Source: Dryococelus australis (lineage: Eukaryota; Arthropoda; Insecta; Phasmatodea; Phasmatidae). From it: DNA of 64,000 nt. The notes under the pieces were generated by a model. That model had not been told where the DNA came from and did no database searches. It was given only the letters and a program-made list of their open reading frames with translations. Both the position numbers and the translations under genes were made by a program. Location: positions 210,484,709 through 210,548,708 of the forward strand of contig CM057009.1 of assembly GCA_029891345.1 (NCBI GenBank). The letters are read 5' to 3'. Shown in pieces: positions 33,311 through 49,560 of the stretch (position 1 is the first letter of the stretch; each line of letters starts with the position of its first letter).

Positions 33311-34482
33311 TGGGGGGCCTATGTTTAAAAACAACTAGAAGGTTTGTATACGAGGAATTTTCGAGTGGTCATTTTCATATGTGATAATATATGTAGTAAA
33401 AACGGTATGTTCCACTGTCTATCATTTGTAGACTAATTTACCTTTCAAATTCATTTTGACTGTCAGTTGTTTCTTCTGTCTGTTAATTTTCGCAGTGACT
33501 AACCCATCAGAAAAGTGGCTTAAGTTGTTATGAAATAGGCGGTAACTTTTTTGTATCCAACATGGTTATGGCAGCGTTTAGGTTTCAGATATTGAAACTG
33601 TTGAGTAAATAATACTTCCAACTACATTAAAGATAATGATTGTGTTTTTTAATGAACAAACTATCAACTTGAATAGTAGGTCATACCTATGCAAAAGCTA
33701 AAAACTTAACTAACGATATTTAATAAACGTATTTTGTAAACATGTGTTTCTCACAGATTTTACAGCCATATGTAGAGATACACCTAGAAAAGAAGAACTA
33801 TGCACTAATATAATTATGAGATTTTGTTAAAGGATTTACAAGGAAAGGAAATAATTAACAGTATAGTTATTTTAGGCTATTTGAACAAATCGATGAAATT
33901 AAAAAATGTGGCGCAGAAAATTTTGGAGTAAGTACAATTTTGTAAACATCCTTTGGAAAGATTAAATATACTTTGGCAATATGCTTAATGTTACAGAAAA
34001 ATACTTTGTTTTTAAATTGTAGACATTCTGTAAACCTTTCTACGTTTTGTAAACTGATCGGTGTACATGTATATAATTTTCACTTACATACAACCACTAA
34101 CAATCTATATTAATGAATAAAATGTATTAAATTTAGCACTATCTAGTTACTGCAATGTAACTATTACTGCTGTATACAAATTACGTGTTATTTTTGGGAT
34201 ATACGAAACTGAATGAAAAATTACAGTATAATTGTATATATAGTGTTCCCAGTTCCATTAATACATTCTTATAACAGATAAATACATTCTTTTAGTAGGA
34301 ATTAGTGAATATGCAGCCCCATATGAATTTAAATCTTTAATTACTGGAGTTTGCTTGCTCTCGACCACACGGACAAAGTTCATATACGAAGACCAAGTGG
34401 TAGTTCAAGCATACCAAAACTGCAGTTCACTCAGTATGTCGGGCAGTTCGTATATGAATGAGAAATCCAGCATAGGCCCCCA
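33311..34482. repeat. Possible inverted-repeat element, about 1.2 kb
   Basis: 'tgggggcctatg' near 33313 and its inverse 'cataggccccca' ending at 34482 face each other, with 'gtatacga' and 'tcgtatatg' also inverted just inside. No target duplication could be found and there is no coding content, so the identity is open. Confidence 0.35.
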
Positions 34483-34490
34483 CTTATAAT

Positions 34491-35940
34491 TACTAATGGG
34501 ACAGTTCCACAATTTTCCAATTCTGGTTCTCGGTTCCAGTTCTTAAATTTGGTTCCCAATTTTAGGTTATGATACCAGTGCTTGTAAAGGCTGACCCTAA
34601 AGTTGCATATTCACTGCTTATACTTGTTTAACGACTTTGAGAATAAGTGAGCAACCAACTTGTTTATTTTGTCTCAAGATTAATGCCAAAACCGAGTCTT
34701 TCACCTTTATTACAAATTTTTTCTAACACTCAGAGTAAACTAATTTTTTTCATGATAATGTGTTTGTGTTGTGTTGTTAAGCTGTTTTTGAGGATAGCAG
34801 TACATTTGACATGCCTCGTGAGATTCGTGCACCACAGTGATTGCAAATCGCATATTTAACATCATTAATGACAACCTTGAAATTATTCCACATCTTTGAC
34901 ATGTCTAAAAGTTATCACTGTCTCCAACTAAATTTATTCCATGTTGAAAGAAAAACAAAAACACGGGCTTGCGATGGCGCTAAACAGTTAGGCAGTAGCT
35001 CAAAGTCCAGTGCAGTGTTGTCATTAAGACGAAAACTTATAATGTACCCTTATATAATGAATTAGCATTTAAGTTCCAGCCTTGGAACTGCAAAATGTAT
35101 TTTAGACTGTACATTATTGTTGATATAGCGAAGCCTGTGCAATAATGAAACATTTTTCCGAGTCACATTAACATCATTCGAATGCAAAGAAGATGCATCA
35201 CAGCAAGAAAACATTGAATCGTTGTGTTTAAATACTGTCAGATTAGCCAACACACATTTAGCAAGTCGTAATGAAAAATATTCTTTTGTATAGCAAGTGA
35301 GAAACAATTGCTCTTTGTGCAGTGCAGGTTTTCTAAATTAAATTACGAAACAGATCACAGTATTACAAAATCTGTTTCAAAAGTTTCACATATCGTCAAA
35401 TACCAATTTATGACCATGTGTCATGTGTCACTTGTCGTACTGAATGCTCTGGCTGTACGGGCTACATTGAGGCCAACAGTGCACTTTTTACTTTGTTTAC
35501 ATTCTCAAATAGCACCAAACTACTTGTTGCATTGTGTAACGACTCTGCCACAGACATGGGTACATTTTAATTAAAATATAAATACACAAGGATACATAAA
35601 TGTTGGTTTTATTTTTGTGTTTACCTAAACAGTCGTAGCCATGCCTTTCATATATTTAGCAGAATACAACAGGAAAACCAGACAATTTATTAATGTTGTG
35701 TCAATTTCTCACTAAAGGGCCATTTTAGTATACTACAATGGTACCGCTAGCGAAGATTTCTATCTTATTTAGCCCCAAAAAATAAGAGTAAAAAATGACT
35801 TTAATACAAATGTGAAACTACCTAGTAAACAAGAGGTTAATTCATACAGAGAACTGAAGGTATAATCACGTCGATTCCGGTTCGGTTCCTTCAACAATTG
35901 GCAGTTCCAAGGAACGGAAGAACCGATTGCCCCATCACTA
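34491..35940 (-). mobile_element. Non-autonomous hAT element with a BED-finger remnant, 1,450 bp
   Basis: The left end is TACTAATGGGACAGTT and the right end, inverted, is TAGTGATGGGGCAATC. An exact 8-bp duplication CTTATAAT lies at 34483-34490 and 35941-35948. On the minus strand 'ICNHCGARISRG' (about 34852-34817) is the start of a BED zinc finger, the N-terminal DNA-binding domain of many hAT transposases. No catalytic domain remains. Confidence 0.85.
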
Positions 35941-35948
35941 CTTATAAT

Positions 35949-36220
35949 GTGAATAAATTAGTGGTAATGCACCGACACATTAAATTTTTTGCTATATGAA
36001 AATTACAAGTAATCAATTTTATGCACAGAAATAAGTTGCACAAATCTTTCAGTCCTCTAATAATGAAAGATATTGCAAATTCTTTTATTTATTTTCAATG
36101 CTGTTGCTATTTCAAAGTGAAAGCTATATATCTCTTATTTTAAATATCTATATCTAACAACATAGCACCACAAGTGTTAAAATCACCAACAATGTAACAA
36201 TGTATATACTACCAACTTAC
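35949..36220. other. Intron of the ankyrin gene
   Basis: AT-rich with no feature. The donor gtaagt of the upstream exon lies at 36220-36215. Confidence 0.6.
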
Positions 36221-36404
36221 CTCCAAATCATTTGTTTCAACTTCAGCATTTCCTTCATCTGACAAAAACCTTGCCATTGGTAACCTATTCTCTAAAGCCA
36301 CAACATACAACGTACTACGTCCATCAGCATCCTTTGTATTTACATCTGCACCATGATTCAAAAGGATTCGTATGACTTCCATATGCCCTTCCATGACAGC
36401 AAGT
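36221..36404 (-). CDS. ANKRD50: ANKRD50 exon (ankyrin repeats)
   Basis: The acceptor 'tgtattccag' precedes 36404 and the strong donor gtaagt follows 36221; 184 nt, phase 2 in and phase 0 out, which fits both neighbours. It encodes LAVMEGHMEVIRILLNHGAD, VNTKDADGRSTLYVVALENR, LPMARFLSDEGNAEVETNDL, E. Vertebrate ANKRD50 has the matching 'KDADGRPTLYILALENQL' segment directly before the HVSCWQGH repeat, so exon order is conserved. The intron to the next exon is about 6.6 kb. Confidence 0.88.
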
Positions 36405-36724
36405 CTGGAATACAACACAACCATAAGTAATCTGGCTGACCCATACATGAAATATTCATGCAAAATCTATAAATAAAAAAAAAATGTTGGATTTAGCATA
36501 TGCTGTGAATTAATTTTATTACAGCCTCTCATTCCAGTATCAATTAGATCTACTAAAATGGAAAAAAGATTGAATGAAACAAAGGGAACAAAAAACAGAA
36601 TTTAATGAAGAATGAATGTTATGTTTACATATATTTCACCCTCTCTTCAGTCCACTAATATCATTAGTTTACAATATGATGGAGCAGGGAGCAACTGCAA
36701 TTGTGGTTCATTTCAACACAATAT

Positions 36725-37428
36725 TGTTACAAGATGCCAGAGGGGCCTATCAAAGTTCATGAGTAATGGAGGTCTTAATAAAAATAAAAGAACTAAGTTA
36801 GATTTTTAATTTATTCACATAGCTAGTATTTACAAGATTAAACTATATATCTCAAACACCATTCTTTTCATTGTCAGTGAACAAAATATTTAATATCTAT
36901 CTCACCTCTAATTAAAGTCCTTTCCAATGTCTCTATACTAGTTATAGTCTCTTAATTTACACTGATTGTTAAAATAAGTTTAGTCTGTCTGTTGCCATCA
37001 TTAAAGATGTCTTACACTTATGCATCCAGTTTAACAGTACCACCTGTCAGTCACTCTCCCCATTACACTGATGCTCACTGTTTGTAGATTTCACTTCCAT
37101 CTGGTGAAGTTAGTCACTGCCCGCCACTATGCTGACTCGACTCTTCACTGTCTTCGCAAACCTGTCGCTTAGGGTCGCACAATCCTCCAAACTCTCAAAA
37201 ACTGTTGGCGTGGAGTCTTTCCTAGCTTAAATAGTCTCCAGTGGCTTGACCTGCAAGGTTCACCACATTTCAGTTCACCACAGAAATTCAATCAGCAAAA
37301 GGACAGAAGTACGTAAGTTGTGATACGCTTAACGTGCTGACACTAGGAGATATGTGCGGTTTTACAACTTTGCAGCTTAAAGCACTTCTTGATCATCACT
37401 TGACTGACCTTAAAATATTCCTTTACTC
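36725..37428 (-). mobile_element. 3' LTR of the minus-strand gypsy element
   Basis: The outer end is tgttacaagatgcc on the plus strand (LTR end ...TAACA in element sense), next to atat (36721-36724). It resembles 42349-42660 and, in opposite orientation, the LTRs at 55250-56142 and about 62.4-63.2 kb (shared 'taagacctccat' and 'cttgtaaca' ends). A TATA-like 'tatttaag' lies at about 37225. The inner boundary is unclear because a palindrome occupies the junction with pol. Confidence 0.75.
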
Positions 37429-40400
37429 CCCAGGGCAAGAGGAGCAATGAAAAGCAATGAGCATGAGCATTGCTCCTCTTGCCCTGGAGCCTTTACAGCA
37501 AATCAGAAATACAACATCATCGATCTTCTTCAGAATCCTGCAAGGGCCTTTCAGCATTTCTGTAGCATCAGGCAGTACTCTTTTCACCTCTGTGGGCTGT
37601 ATAGCCACATCAGTTGTCCTTCTTGTAATACCTTGTCTGACATTCTCCTGTCATACATCATTTTCATTCTGTCATTATTTATTCTGAGATGCTGTCGAGC
37701 ATAATCATAAATGCCAACTAGTCTGTGACAAAGTTCACTCTCATAATCAGGGGCAACAGCTTCCTCTTCTATTGGTTGACCAAACAGCACGTCACTAGGG
37801 AGGCGTAGCACTCTCCCAAACAGCATCCTGGATGGTGTTTAAACTTGTAGACTCATGAACTGTTCAGTGGTAAGCAAGGAGAAACCATGGCACCTTTGAA
37901 TACTAATATTTTTGGTGTCTGCCACAAAGATCGACAAGCACAGCTAAAGAAAGCATTTAAGCTTCTTGGCCATTCCATCGACTGAGGGTGTAGGTTGTAG
38001 TCCTAGTTTCTTTCATTCCCAGAATCTTTGTTACATCCTTGAACACAGCAGCTTCAAAATGATTGCCCCCAACGGAATGAAGTTCTAGTGACACCCCAAA
38101 CCTTGAGAAGACATGCTCTATGAGTGCATCTGCCACAGTACGTACTTATTGGTTTGGAAGAGGAATGACTTTAGACCACTTGTAATCTTGGCCCACCAGT
38201 AGATACTTATTACCTCTCTCTGTGACAGATAAGGGGCCCAGAATATCTATTGCGATCCTTTCGAATGGAGCTCCAACATTGTATATCTAGATGTGACCTG
38301 GTCCTCTGGTCGTTGGACCCTTCCTCGCTGTGCAGGTGTTGCACACTCAGCATCACTTCTCAACGTCCTCCTGACAATAAAGCCAGTATAATCTCAGTTG
38401 AACTTTATAGAGTGGCTTATTAACACTAAAGTGCACACTTGCTGCCGCAAAATGCAGTTCCTTCAAGACTTCAGGAAACCTACATTCTGGAAGGACCAAC
38501 TGTATACTTGTGTGTTTTCCATTATTACTTTTCCAGTTCCTGTAAATCGTGCCACTCTTCAGTACAATTCTATTGTGCTCAGTATAGTTTGAATACTGTG
38601 CTTAGGTTGGATATCACTTTCCACTTTGGCAGACAGCCAGCTTCTTTCCATTTTTGTACTAAGTGGGATCATTTAGTGGATCTTTCCTAGTACCCTTATC
38701 ACGAGATACAAAACTTGAATTTTTTTTCTGTGCCTCCAGCAATTCACTACTCTTTTCTTCTTGGGGTTTAAAATGACCAAATAGCATACATGGCCTCCTA
38801 GAAAGTGAATCTGCATTGCTGCGAAGGCATCCAGAACTGTGTTCTATTTCAAAGTCATACTCTTGAAGATGCTGTATTCACAAGATATTTGACCTGTGTT
38901 CTTGGAATTTAGTAGCCAGAGTAATGAAGCATGGCCAGTTCATAGAGTGAAACGTCTGCCATAAAGGTGGCACCATGGCCAGAAGCACCTTGCATGTAAC
39001 ATAGTAATTTCTCTCAGGCTTGTGCAATACCTTACTGAAGTATTCTAGTGGTTTCTCCTTCCTATTCTGAATCTGAGAAAAAAACAACTCCAATGCCTAC
39101 ATCACTACCATCAGCATCCAAAATTAATGTGCCTTCACTTTTTGGAAATCTCAGCACTTGAGGAGATATTAAAATTTAATTTAGCTTACTAAATGCAACT
39201 TCACGCATAGTGGTGTAATTAAATTTCCTTTTTCCCTCAGCCAGTTAATGTAGTGGCTCAGCGATCATGGTGAACCCAGGCACAAATTGATGGTAGTAGG
39301 CAACAATCCCAGAAAATCCCACAATTCGGTTTTGTGAGTTTGTCAGCCAATTTCTTATTGCTTTGATCATCTTGGGGTCTATTCAATTTAGTGGGCTGAT
39401 ACATAATGTCCCAAGAATTTTCTTTTCATTTGCAGCATGTGACACTTCTTAGGAACTAGTTTCAAATTAACTGTGGTCAATTTCTAGAATACAGACTCTT
39501 AGCGTGATAGATGCTCTTCAAATGTCCTTCCTGTCACAACAATGACATCTCGGCAAAACCTGACACATATCTTAAGGTAGGACTTTTTCCATCAGGTTTT
39601 CAAAAGTGGCAGTGGCATTACACAGCCCAAAAAAATAACTTTGAACTGCCAGGTTCCATTCCCTAAAACACAAAATGCAGTCTTCTCTTGGTCCTCTGGA
39701 GCCACCTCTAACTTTCAGTACCCACAGTACATGTCTAAACCTGCAAGGCTGTTCAGTGTGTCATCTAGCCTTGGAAGTGGATAGAAATATTTCTTTGTCA
39801 CATTATTAAGCTGGCGATAATACACACAAAACCTCAGAGAGCCATCTTTCTTCTTAATACGTACAATGGCTAAGCCCATGGAATAAAAGGTGATTTAAAC
39901 ACATATAACTCCTACACTTACTTAAGGGTTTCCTGAACTGCCTCATGTGAAACAAGGGGCAGTCGTCATTGTGGCTGGTTTATTGGCCTGGTACCTTGTG
40001 TATCAATGTAATGGTAGGTCATATTAGTACTTCCAAGGTCATTTGGTCTACACGAGAAGTCATCCCTATTTCTCTACCGTAACTCAGAGACCGCCTTCTA
40101 GCACCAGTTGAGGTTTTCTCTTGTTCTTACTACCAGTTCCTCTGGTACTTCTGGTAAAGGATATATGATATGTTTAAATTTAGAATCTTCTGTAAAATTT
40201 ACCAGTACCTGTGTGACCAGCTTGGAAACACCTATCATGGCCCCCTTCTCAAGGTGAATGGAAGTATCTGATAAATGTATCATTCTAACTTGCGAAATTT
40301 CAGAATTTTAAGAGACCAGAGTTCTTGTTACAATGACACTACCTAGCAGGATGCCGCTCCTCTCTGCTTGTTCAATTAGACCCATACATTTCACAAATTT

Positions 40401-41760
40401 TCCATGACATCTGCCTGTTAAGAAAATTTCACAAAAAATGGGTAGCACAGTGGGTTGACCACAGACTACTGGGTAGCTAATTGGCAATGACAAATCATGC
40501 CTTGTTGACATCACCAACTCGGTACTTTTGAGTATCTATACAACACCCAAGTCTATGGAGTACATCAAACCCCAAAAAAAATTTATCCTTTATTTAGGTT
40601 ATGTATATATTGTGCTTCAGGGTAAGGACACCAAGCTTCAAATTCACTTTTCTCTTACCTCTAACTTGTGTGGTCTCACCTGTTACTGTAGTCAAATAGC
40701 ATCATTCCATGCTGTCACCTGGCGATCGCTACAGGAAGGCCTGAGGATGTCTAGTGTTACAATTGTTATGGTCGCTCCAGTGTTGATGATCATCTGGCAA
40801 TTAAAATCATTCAGGCTTCCCTCAACCAGTATTACATCCAAATCCTGTTTCACTAACCATAAATGTAAGAACATTACGACATTCCTTACTGCAGTCACTG
40901 ACCTTCACCCCAGCTGCTGCTGTTTTGGGCAGTAGGCTCTCAGGTGCCTCAACTGTCAACATGACCAACACTTCTACTGTATGGGTGGGGGTTTGCAAAG
41001 CTCTGTAGTGCAGACCATGGAAGTGATGTTCCATATGGCTGTCTGCATCTCCTTCACTGTCTTCTTGATGCAGTCATCTTTGTTCAATGTCACTGCCTGT
41101 ACCAGACATAAAGGTGTGACCCCCTGTCTTGCTGACTCCACTTCCAGTGCTCGGGTCATGCCATCCTGCATGGTGTGGGGTGCAGCCAGATGTACAGCTT
41201 GCTATACCTCTGTGTTGGCGATGGCATCTATTAAAAAACCCACTACGATGTTGTTGCAAGCCTCCTTGTGGCACCAAGCCATATAATGACTTGCCATAGC
41301 TTCTGCAGTGGCTGTCCTGGTCGCAGGGTGCAGCTTCGCAGTTGGGCATGATGGTCATGCTGCAGGTATTGGTCACTGAAATGTTGTTTCAAGGCCGACA
41401 CCAGTGTGGGGTAGTCTAGTTGATATTGTTCTGGCAGAAACTGTAGCATGCTAGGTGCAGGGCATCTCAGTACAGCCACAAGGTAGTCAGCATTCTGTTC
41501 AGCTAACCAGCCCTTCAGGGTGGTGACTATTTCAAATTGGTGTTGGTACCCCCCCCCCCCGAAGAAGTCTGGCCATCATAAGGGGAGGCTCAATTGAGAC
41601 CATTTTCCCCACTCTTGGCTGAGCGACACCAGTCTCGGAGAGCTGTCAGCTGTCCACCAAGGTTGCCGTATTGTTGATAACTTGAACTGCTTCCTCACTT
41701 TTCTTGGATACTGGTATAGTGATGGTGGAAATCTATTGCTGAAGAAGTTCCTGCCATTCC
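37429..41760 (-). pseudogene. Ty3/gypsy gag-pol relic, minus strand
   Basis: In element order: gag (41760-40920) with SMLQFLPEQYQLDYPTLV and MQDGMTRALEVESARQGV; retropepsin (40898-40692) whose active site reads MIINTGATITIV, i.e. Asn in place of the catalytic Asp; a linker to reverse transcriptase with ERSGILLGSVIVTRTLVS and MIHLSDTSIHLEKGAMIGVS (40517-40098); reverse transcriptase (about 40000-39450), where the usual YLDD is decayed to FCRD before VIVVTGRTFEEHL; RNase H (39093-38878: KEKPLEYFSKVLHKPERNYY); integrase (about 38450-37840); and the C-terminal part with DRRMSDKVLQEGQLMWLYSP and ILKKIDDVVFLI (37826-37500). Many stops and shifts: a dead element lying antisense to nothing but co-oriented with the ankyrin gene. 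Confidence 0.85.
37430..37487. repeat. Perfect 20-bp palindrome with 18-base loop
   Basis: 37430-37449 (ccagggcaagaggagcaatg) is exactly complementary to 37468-37487. It sits where the gypsy integrase C-terminus meets the LTR. Confidence 0.95.
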
Positions 41761-42325
41761 TTCTCTAATGCACTCAATTTCTGTTCCAATTCATTCTCGA
41801 CACTGTCCATCCTTTCAGAGATTGTCCATTCTGTCACTGGCCGTGTGAGACCTGTCGTTGACACAGTTCATTCTTTCATTTACACTGTAAATTTTCTTGT
41901 CCACATAGTCAATTATTGTATTCACTAATTACTCTATTTTGTTGTCTACATTTTCATTTACATTGTTTATTTTCCTGTTTATTAAATCACTTATAATAGT
42001 TATCTTGCTATTTTCATTATTAATTTAGTTAGTAACACTTAATTTGGGTATTTACAATTTCATTTACACTTTCTCTTACTATACTACATTGGTTGTTTAC
42101 ATCTATTCTCAAGCTATTATACATGCACTTATTTGGCTACTCAGCCATTCAATTAATGTTCGCAATACTTCTAGTTATTATATGAACATTTTTCCATTTT
42201 AAATTTATTGCAACGATTGTATAAAACAGTCTTAATATTTTGGCCTACAACTATTAGATTTAATTAAATTTGTTTTAAAATCACTAATTAATAGTCTAAT
42301 GCCTACCTAAAATTCAACTTAATGC

Positions 42326-42348
42326 CTCCATTCCACTTCTGATACCAG
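42326..42348 (-). promoter_or_regulatory. Gypsy primer binding site
   Basis: Read in element sense, TGGTATCAGAAGTGG begins one base after the LTR end (...TAACA at 42349). This is the usual position of a tRNA primer binding site and confirms the element orientation. Confidence 0.65.
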
Positions 42349-42688
42349 TGTTACAATATGCCAAAGGGGCGCATAAGAGTTTGTGAGGGATGGTGGTCTT
42401 AATAAAAATCAAAGAAATTAAATACTGATTTTCAATTTATTCACACAGCTATTATTTATAACATTAAACTATCTTTCTCCAATATTATTCTAATTATTCT
42501 CAATGAGCACGATATTTAATGTCAATCTTAATTCTAATCTCAATATTTCTCTATTTGTTATTGTCAAATAATTCACTCATTATTAACACATGTTCAGTCT
42601 GTCTATTACCATTATTTGAAATTTCCAACATTCTCACATCCAGTTCAACAGCCCCACCTACATGTGTGCACATGTGTGTGTGTGTGTA

Positions 42689-43372
<684 letters not shown>

Positions 43373-43380
43373 ATGCATGT

Positions 43381-43789
43381 AAGCACATATTTTAGTAAAT
43401 ATAGGCACATGTGAATGTGTAAATACATACATACACAAACAGCAGAACACACTGCTTGTTTGTAGCCTGGTTGTCCAAATTGCAAATTAACTATCATTTT
43501 CTAAAAATGTCAGTTTTTAATGACATCACTGGCTTCAAGACATATACTAGTTAATTACTCACCTGTGCAGTGTCATGTACATGTGAACAGATTACACTCT
43601 CCCATGTGCCACACCAGTGAACAGCCCGTGACCTCTGCCATTAGATGTTTTGTTTATGCAAAGGAGGTCGTTAATACTTTTTTACAGTGAGGATATTTTT
43701 GGGTGCTTGCATTCCAATGTGTAGAAGCTTACCATATTTTGCAAAAAACTGTTAACTATAGTACTGCATCATCTTAATGCATACACCAA
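43381..43789. other. Intron sequence, no element assigned
   Basis: AT-rich flank of the gypsy element. No motif is seen. Confidence 0.5.
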
Positions 43790-44395
43790 AATTAAAAAGA
43801 ACAATATTGAATACTTACAGCACAAAAATAACTATAGATAGGTTTCAGTGCAGGGAGACTATTGCAAAACTTGCAAATGAATATGAAGTCAGAAACACCA
43901 TAAGGCAGGATATAATAAGACTTCCGTATTTTTCTTCAATAGACAATTCACCCTGATTAAGCAAATTGAAGCCAATAAAAAATTCCACATTCAGCAGCCT
44001 GGACACTCATTTATCTGTTTTAATGGTTTCAGCAGAAGAGGGCTGAGTGTGTGCAGATTAGCAGCTTTTTTTTTCAACAAGCCCAACGTTCCACAAAAAA
44101 AACTAGGCTTAAGATAAGAATTTGTGTTGCATCAAGAGATTGGTCGAAAATTTAAATCACATCAATAATTTAGAAGATTGCCTTTGGAAGGCAACAAACT
44201 TAGTGGTGATATCAAAAGTGTGAAGTTGTTTAAAGAATAATTCTAGTCCATCATCAATATATAAAGCTTTGGGCCAGATCAAGTGTACAATGCTGATGAG
44301 GGTGCGTGGCTTGTACTAAAGTTAGCACCAGATTACAAACCCAGCAAAGAGCATATTATGATAATGTGTTGCAATAGTGCCAGTGGTAAACACAA
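43790..44395 (+). pseudogene. Tigger/jerky-type transposase fragment
   Basis: Frames on the plus strand read KITIDRFQCRETIAKLANEY (first HTH), then a decayed second HTH with 'QIEANKKFHIQQPGH' like words, and later a catalytic start, 'YNADEG' in place of NADETG (about 44290), followed by LAPDYKPSKEHIMIM and CCNSASGKHK. The first catalytic Asp survives in NADE. It ends right after SGKHK; the rest of the DDE domain is absent. It is different from the Tigger copies at 7 kb and 26 kb. Confidence 0.7.
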
Positions 44396-44429
44396 AGTAA
44401 ATTTACTTTTTCAATTTTTTTTTCTAAAC

Positions 44430-44656
44430 ATTTGAAATGCCCCTAAATGGTAACAAGGCTTTATTAGTGTAACACTCAACATTCAGGAATGAGAAAGGAA
44501 TTGGTTAGGGCCTTTAATAAGGAATTGTCCCATCATTTACATGGAGTAATTTTGGAAAACCCTGGAAAACCAAAATCAGGACAGCCAGACTGAGAATCAA
44601 ACCTAGGACCCCCCTACTACAAATTCAGTGGTTTACCATTACACTACCTAAGGCAC
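44430..44656 (-). mobile_element. tRNA-derived SINE with the widespread arthropod body
   Basis: On the minus strand the head has an A box (tagtgtaatggtaaaccact) and a B box (ggtttgattctc). The body then has 'tggttttccagggttttcca' and a decayed 'aattccttattaaaggcc' block that I associate with a SINE core common in insects. The A/B spacing is normal for a tRNA origin. It is not a functional tRNA, as the acceptor stem is not maintained. Confidence 0.8.
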
Positions 44657-47773
<3,117 letters not shown>

Positions 47774-47832
47774 CTGTGTGTGTGTGTGTGTGTATATATA
47801 TGCACACACACATAGACACACACACACACATT
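47774..47832. repeat. Compound palindromic microsatellite (TG)n(TA)n(CA)n
   Basis: A (TG)n run is followed by 'tatatata', 'gcacacacaca' and a second CA run, so the two halves are self-complementary. Confidence 0.9.
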
Positions 47833-48911
47833 GCTACACACAAATACACTCTCTACTCTCGAAACCAGATGGCTGACTGCCTGACTGTACTACCGCACCA
47901 TGCAAATAGGTTCTAGGAGTGCTGTAGTCACAGACATGAGCAGATCAGACAAGGTGACCACAGCAATTGAAGCACAGACATGCATAAGAAAATGGAATGC
48001 ATTGGTAGTATGTAAGAACCACACATCATATATAATTCACCCGTGAATATTATAATATTTTGTTTGAACAATGAAAATGATTTGAAGATGAATAATGTTC
48101 TGCCTTAAGTAAGGAAATATAATCCCAAAATTTGTGCAGCTGCTCTTCTGAAATATCCAAAAGTCGGTGGGCCTCTGTACGCAATGTTCTAACAGAAACC
48201 GATACTACGTTGCTGCATGAAACTCCTGTTGGATGGTAGCCATGGGTTATGCCCTATTTTTGAAAAATTTTGCATTTCAGGGTTTTGTGATTTCTGTCGG
48301 TCAAGATTGAAGGTTGCCCAGAACGGAACAAAGATCGAACTGAATCCTGGTTTGGAACTGAGATCATTCTATCTCAGATTGGGGAAGATGATGGTGCAAC
48401 CAGGCATGAGTGTGACAACAATAGTGGAGACAATAAAAAGCTAAACAGACTTGTAAATGGTAACTTGTATGCTTATGTTATAGGAATAATATTATAGGAA
48501 TAAACAACCCTAGTATGAACACAAAACAGAATGAAGAAGCTATTAGAAAGAGTTTTGCTTTAACCACATTAGCAATCATATTTTGTTAAAAGCATTATGT
48601 CGAACATGACATATATTTGCTTCCACTGATTGCATAATATTTTAACCTTCACCTGTATGAACACAATACAATATTATTAAATTGGTGTGCCATTGTTTTC
48701 TATGCTGCAAATGGCAACAAGTTAACATCACACACAAGCTGTAGCTCCAGAATTATTTAAAGTCTCTGCCATTTAAAAGTAACATCTTAACTATTATTTG
48801 TGCGAGTTCGGTCGAGAAAAAACTAACAATTGTATCTGAGTAGATTTATTGCAGTTTATAACGAATTTGCATCGCTTCTACAGTTTGTTGTGTATTGCAT
48901 TCTGTCCAGCC
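47833..48911. other. Possible 5' region of the LINE relic
   Basis: A 75-codon frame at 48217-48444 contains CDFCRS and may be decayed element sequence, but I cannot assign it. Confidence 0.35.
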
Positions 48912-49560
48912 ATGCAGGCTACAGAATTGTCTACACGATTTGAAGCTATCGAACAACAGGTTGGTCAACAGCTATGTGAGCATGACTAACACTTCAAGAA
49001 TGCTATCTCAGAATGATCAGAAGCTACTGCCAATCAAAGTGGTTTGAAGCAATTTCAAGGGGATCTGTCTGCTTTCTCTAACAGCTTTAAAATTGAGTTG
49101 GTGTCGATGCAAGAAGGACTTCAAACCATCAATGACAATATATTATATCAAGGTTTTGCGGAAAATCGCAATAAAAACACTGCTGAAGTTGTCATAAAAA
49201 TAATACAAAACAACCTCAATGTTAACACTGAACTTAAAGATACCGAATGTGCTCACAGAATAGGTGATCAACAACATGCTGCCACACAACTTGTCAAAGA
49301 TGGTAAAAGGACTATCATTACCAAATTTGTCAGCTATTGAGTATTTTCCAAAATGTTCATGCCAAAATAGCTTTAAAAATACACAAATTCTAATAACAGA
49401 ATCTCTGACAGTCAAGAGCCCTGGATGTTAAAAAGGCAAGGGAAAAATTTGGGGCAAGAAATTGCTGGACCCAGGATGGCAAAATCATTGTTATATGAAA
49501 AAATATTTACACCAAAATATCTTCATAGCAAGAACTCAAAAGCATTAGATAAAATTATTA
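48912..49560 (+). pseudogene. LINE ORF1 relic (coiled coil, nucleic-acid-binding type)
   Basis: From the ATG at 48912 (MQATELSTRFEAIEQQVGQQ) there is a heptad-rich region, then LSAFSNSFKIELVSMQEGLQ and AENRNKNTAEVVIKIIQNNL, NVNTELKDTECAHRIG, KRTIITKFVSY and a decayed 'ARKKFGKKLLDPGWQN' tail. This order (coiled coil, 'I..NL.I......E..HRIG', 'RPIIVKF' strand, 'W..DGKI') is the ORF1 protein of L1/CR1-like non-LTR retrotransposons in arthropods. One stop after FVSY and others break it. No ORF2 (endonuclease/reverse transcriptase) follows. Confidence 0.7.
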
